Below are positions 61,799 through 64,000 of a stretch of DNA of 64,000 nucleotides, piece after piece. The stretch covers positions 1,426,001 through 1,490,000 of the forward strand of contig CBDDPL010000004.1 in NCBI GenBank assembly GCA_965232285.1, written 5' to 3'. The notes beneath the pieces are model-generated. The model had not been told where the DNA came from, searched no databases, and worked only from the letters and a program-made list of their open reading frames with translations. A program made the position numbers and the translations under genes. Within the stretch, counting starts at the first letter, position 1. The number at the start of each line of letters is the position of its first letter. This stretch comes from Denitrobaculum sp965232285 (GTDB lineage: Bacteria; Pseudomonadota; Alphaproteobacteria; Kiloniellales; Kiloniellaceae).

Positions 61799-63916
61799 CT
61801 ATAGCTGGCCAAGGGTCTTGATCTTGGCCTTGGGATGAACCTCGTTCTGAGAGAGCACAACGGTGGAGGGCCGGAAGCGCTCCACGATCGAACGGACATA
61901 GGGACGGATGCCGGGACTGGTCATCAGCACTGGCGTTTCGCCCATCATGGCGTGCTGCTCGAAAGTCTTGCGGACCTCGCCGATGAACTCCTGCAGCTTC
62001 GAGGGCGCCATGGAAAGCTGCCGTTCCTCACCGTCGCCGATGATGGCGTCGGCGAAGGCCTGCTCCCAGTTGGGGGTCAGGGTGACCATGGGGATGAAGC
62101 CGCTCTCATTGACCTGGGCATTGGAAATCTGCCGCGCGAGGCGCGCCCGGACGTGCTCGGTGATCGCCGTCACGTTGCGGGTGTAGCCGCAAGCCTCGGA
62201 AACACCTTCCAGGATGGTTGGCAGATCGCGGATCGACACCCGTTCGTTGAGCAGATTCTGCAGGACGCGCTGTACGCCGCCGACGGAGATCTGCGCGGGG
62301 ATCAGATCACCGATCAGCTTCTGCTGATCCTGGTCCAGTTCGTCCATCAGCTTCTGGGTCTCGGCGTAGGACATCAGCTCAGCGACGTTGTCCTTCACCA
62401 CCTCGGTCAGATGGGTCGTCACCACGGTCGGCGGATCAACCACCGTGTAGCCACGGAACAGAGCTTCTTCACGGCTGGCCTCGTCGACCCATTTCGCCGG
62501 CAGCCCGAAGGTCGGCTCGATCGTGTCTTCGCCGGGCAGGGTGATAGCCTCGCCGCGCGGATCCATGATCAGCAGCATATTGGGCCGCAGCTCGCCGCTG
62601 CCGGCTTCGATTTCCTTGACCCGGATAACGTAGTTATTGGCCGGTAGCTGCAGGTTGTCCTGGATCCGGACCGAGGGCAGAACGAAGCCGAGGTCCTGAG
62701 CCATCTGACGCCGCAGGGCTTTGATCTGGTCGGTCAGGCGCTGGCCGCCCTGGCCGTTGATCAGCGGCAGCAGACCGTAACCCAGTTCCAGGCGCAGGTT
62801 GTCGATCTGCAGCGAATTGGAGATCGGCTCCTCGGCGACCGGTGTGGCCTGGGCTTCGGCCTTCTGGGCGGCCACCAGCTCCTGCTCTTCGGCGACCACC
62901 TTCCGGTTGGCCTGCCAGGCCAGTCCACCGGTGACCGCGGCGATCACCAGGAAGGGCACTGCCGGGATGCCGGGCAGCAGCGCGAGGGCCACCATCAGGA
63001 AGGAGGAGAGGCCGAGTGCGCGCGGATAGCCGCCTAACTGTCCGAAGAGGGCCTTATCGGCCGAGCCGGTCTGGGTGGTCTGGGAGACCAGGATGCCGGC
63101 GGCGGTGGAGACGATGATGGCCGGGATCTGGCTGACCAGGCCGTCACCGACCGTCAGCACCGTGTAGGACTCGGCGGCTTCGCTGAACTCCAGGTCCATC
63201 TGCGCGACGCCGATGATGATGCCGCCGATGACGTTGATGAAGGTGATGAGAAGACCGGCGATGGCGTCGCCGCGCACGAATTTCGCCGCGCCGTCCATGG
63301 AGCCGAAGAAGTTGCTTTCGTCCTCGAGGGTCTTGCGCCGGTCGCGGGCCGCGGCCTCGTCGATCAGGCCGGCCGAAAGATCGGCGTCGATCGCCATCTG
63401 CTTGCCGGGCATGGCGTCCAGGCTGAAACGGGCCGAGACCTCGGCGATACGGCCGGAGCCCTTGGTGATGACGATGAAGTTCACGATCACCAGGATCGAG
63501 AAGACGATGATCCCGATCACGAAGTTGCCGCTCATGACGAAGCCGCCGAAGGCCTCGATCACCTTGCCCGCGGCATGTGTCCCTTCATGGCCGTTCGCCA
63601 GGATCAGGCGCGTGGAGGCCAGGTTGAGTGACAGCCGCAGCATGGTGGCGATCAGGAGGACGGTCGGGAACGAGCTGAAGTCCAGCGGGCGGCTGATGAA
63701 GAGCGCCGTCATGAGGATCAGGACTGAAAAGGTCATCGAGAGCGCGAGCGCGACATCCAGCAGCCAGCCGGGCATCGGCAGGATCAGCACCACCAGGATG
63801 CAGACCACGCCGAGCGCCAGGGCGATGTCGCCGCGCTTCAGAAAGTCCAGGGCTGTGTTGAGGGAGTCCCGCGAGGCCCCGCCCTGGGCCTCACCCGAGG
63901 TACTGGTATCGGACAT
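61799..63916 (-). CDS. flhA: Flagellar export gate protein FlhA
   Basis: Inner-membrane component of the flagellar secretion apparatus, 705 residues. N-terminal half with about eight helices and the conserved FHIPEP-like cytoplasmic loop region (GRIAEVSARFSLDAMPGKQM, AIDADLSAGLIDEAAARDRR, ESNFFGSMDGAAKFVRGDAI); C-terminal half soluble (LGYGLLPLINGQGG, VRIQDNLQLPANNYVIRVKE, RPYVRSIVERFRPSTVVLSQ). Length is complete. Followed 77 bp later by flhF; heads the flhA-flhF-flhG unit. Confidence 0.97.
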   Translation of the reverse strand: MSDTSTSGEAQGGASRDSLNTALDFLKRGDIALALGVVCILVVLILPMPGWLLDVALALSMTFSVLILMTALFISRPLDFSSFPTVLLIATMLRLSLNLASTRLILANGHEGTHAAGKVIEAFGGFVMSGNFVIGIIVFSILVIVNFIVITKGSGRIAEVSARFSLDAMPGKQMAIDADLSAGLIDEAAARDRRKTLEDESNFFGSMDGAAKFVRGDAIAGLLITFINVIGGIIIGVAQMDLEFSEAAESYTVLTVGDGLVSQIPAIIVSTAAGILVSQTTQTGSADKALFGQLGGYPRALGLSSFLMVALALLPGIPAVPFLVIAAVTGGLAWQANRKVVAEEQELVAAQKAEAQATPVAEEPISNSLQIDNLRLELGYGLLPLINGQGGQRLTDQIKALRRQMAQDLGFVLPSVRIQDNLQLPANNYVIRVKEIEAGSGELRPNMLLIMDPRGEAITLPGEDTIEPTFGLPAKWVDEASREEALFRGYTVVDPPTVVTTHLTEVVKDNVAELMSYAETQKLMDELDQDQQKLIGDLIPAQISVGGVQRVLQNLLNERVSIRDLPTILEGVSEACGYTRNVTAITEHVRARLARQISNAQVNESGFIPMVTLTPNWEQAFADAIIGDGEERQLSMAPSKLQEFIGEVRKTFEQHAMMGETPVLMTSPGIRPYVRSIVERFRPSTVVLSQNEVHPKAKIKTLGQL

Positions 63917-63942
63917 CTAACGCACTCTGACCCGGATATCGG

Positions 63943-63999
63943 CTACGCAATCGTCCGCTCGGCTTCGCCCGGCATGGGAATGGCCAAGCCCTCCTGGCT
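63943..63999 (-). CDS. Possible 3' end of the next gene (partial)
   Basis: The last 18 codons read SQEGLAIPMPGEAERTIA and a TAG, in the minus direction, ending 27 bp before flhA. From gene order in related species the neighbour here could be flbD (sigma-54-dependent flagellar regulator), but the fragment is too short to identify. A second frame over the same bases also stays open but reads less protein-like. Confidence 0.35.
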   Translation of the reverse strand, partial: SQEGLAIPMPGEAERTIA

Positions 64000-64000
64000 G

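Noticed and set aside
1..64000. CRISPR arrays, insertion sequences, tRNA and rRNA genes
   Set aside because: No regularly spaced repeats, transposase genes or RNA gene signatures were noticed on reading; short tRNAs could still have been missed by eye.

Overview
The window looks like the chromosome of a free-living, flagellated alphaproteobacterium, most likely Rhodospirillales-like. It is GC-rich throughout. It carries the alphaproteobacterial cell-cycle regulators CtrA and ChpT, a DUF3553 gene beside chpT, a cheAWYBR cluster, the flagellar genes fliI, fliJ, flhA, flhF and flhG, a cbb3 oxidase operon and a two-subunit NAD-dependent formate dehydrogenase. The order assignment is inference from gene content and gene order; no rRNA or tRNA gene was seen.

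Left part (1-8.5 kb): the end of an AGCS sodium:amino-acid symporter, a convergent class II fructose-bisphosphate aldolase, and a formate dehydrogenase locus on the minus strand. The locus runs fdhB (fused NuoE/NuoF-like subunit), a histidine-motif membrane protein of unknown function, then fdhA. A two-part DNA element with identical spacing sits upstream of both fdhA and fdhB and suggests co-regulation. A LysR regulator resembling those that accompany formate dehydrogenases lies 20 kb away at 28.2 kb.

Accessory stretch (8.5-16 kb): an AT-richer lipoprotein with a serine-hydrolase motif, two DUF2199 paralogues flanking a DUF481 outer-membrane protein, a MORN/YwqK-DUF1963 fusion, an LprI-META fusion, a monohaem cytochrome c and a YbaN-like protein.

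Metabolic and repair stretch (16-29 kb): a LysR gene divergent from egtBD (ergothioneine synthesis), a probably leaderless ArsR-type regulator, a VOC protein, an exonuclease/endonuclease/phosphatase-family membrane protein, a ferredoxin-reductase-like flavoprotein, two uncharacterised membrane proteins, a DMT exporter, and an ada/2OG-oxygenase pair for alkylation damage.

Motility and cell-cycle stretch (29-64 kb): DUF3553/chpT, cheAWYBR, ctrA divergent from fliI-fliJ, then rmlB, a FliK-like gene, flhG, flhF and flhA. This series is interrupted by two unrelated blocks. The first is an iron(III) ABC binding protein and permease separated by a DeoR-controlled CUT1 sugar or glycerol-3-phosphate ABC operon. 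The second is the cbb3 oxidase operon ccoNOQP with a small membrane protein, a DUF2189 protein and a FixI-type copper ATPase, plus a LysR/DUF1127/DMT trio. A canonical CtrA box (TTAA-N7-TTAA) lies upstream of fliI, linking the phosphorelay encoded here to the flagellar genes.
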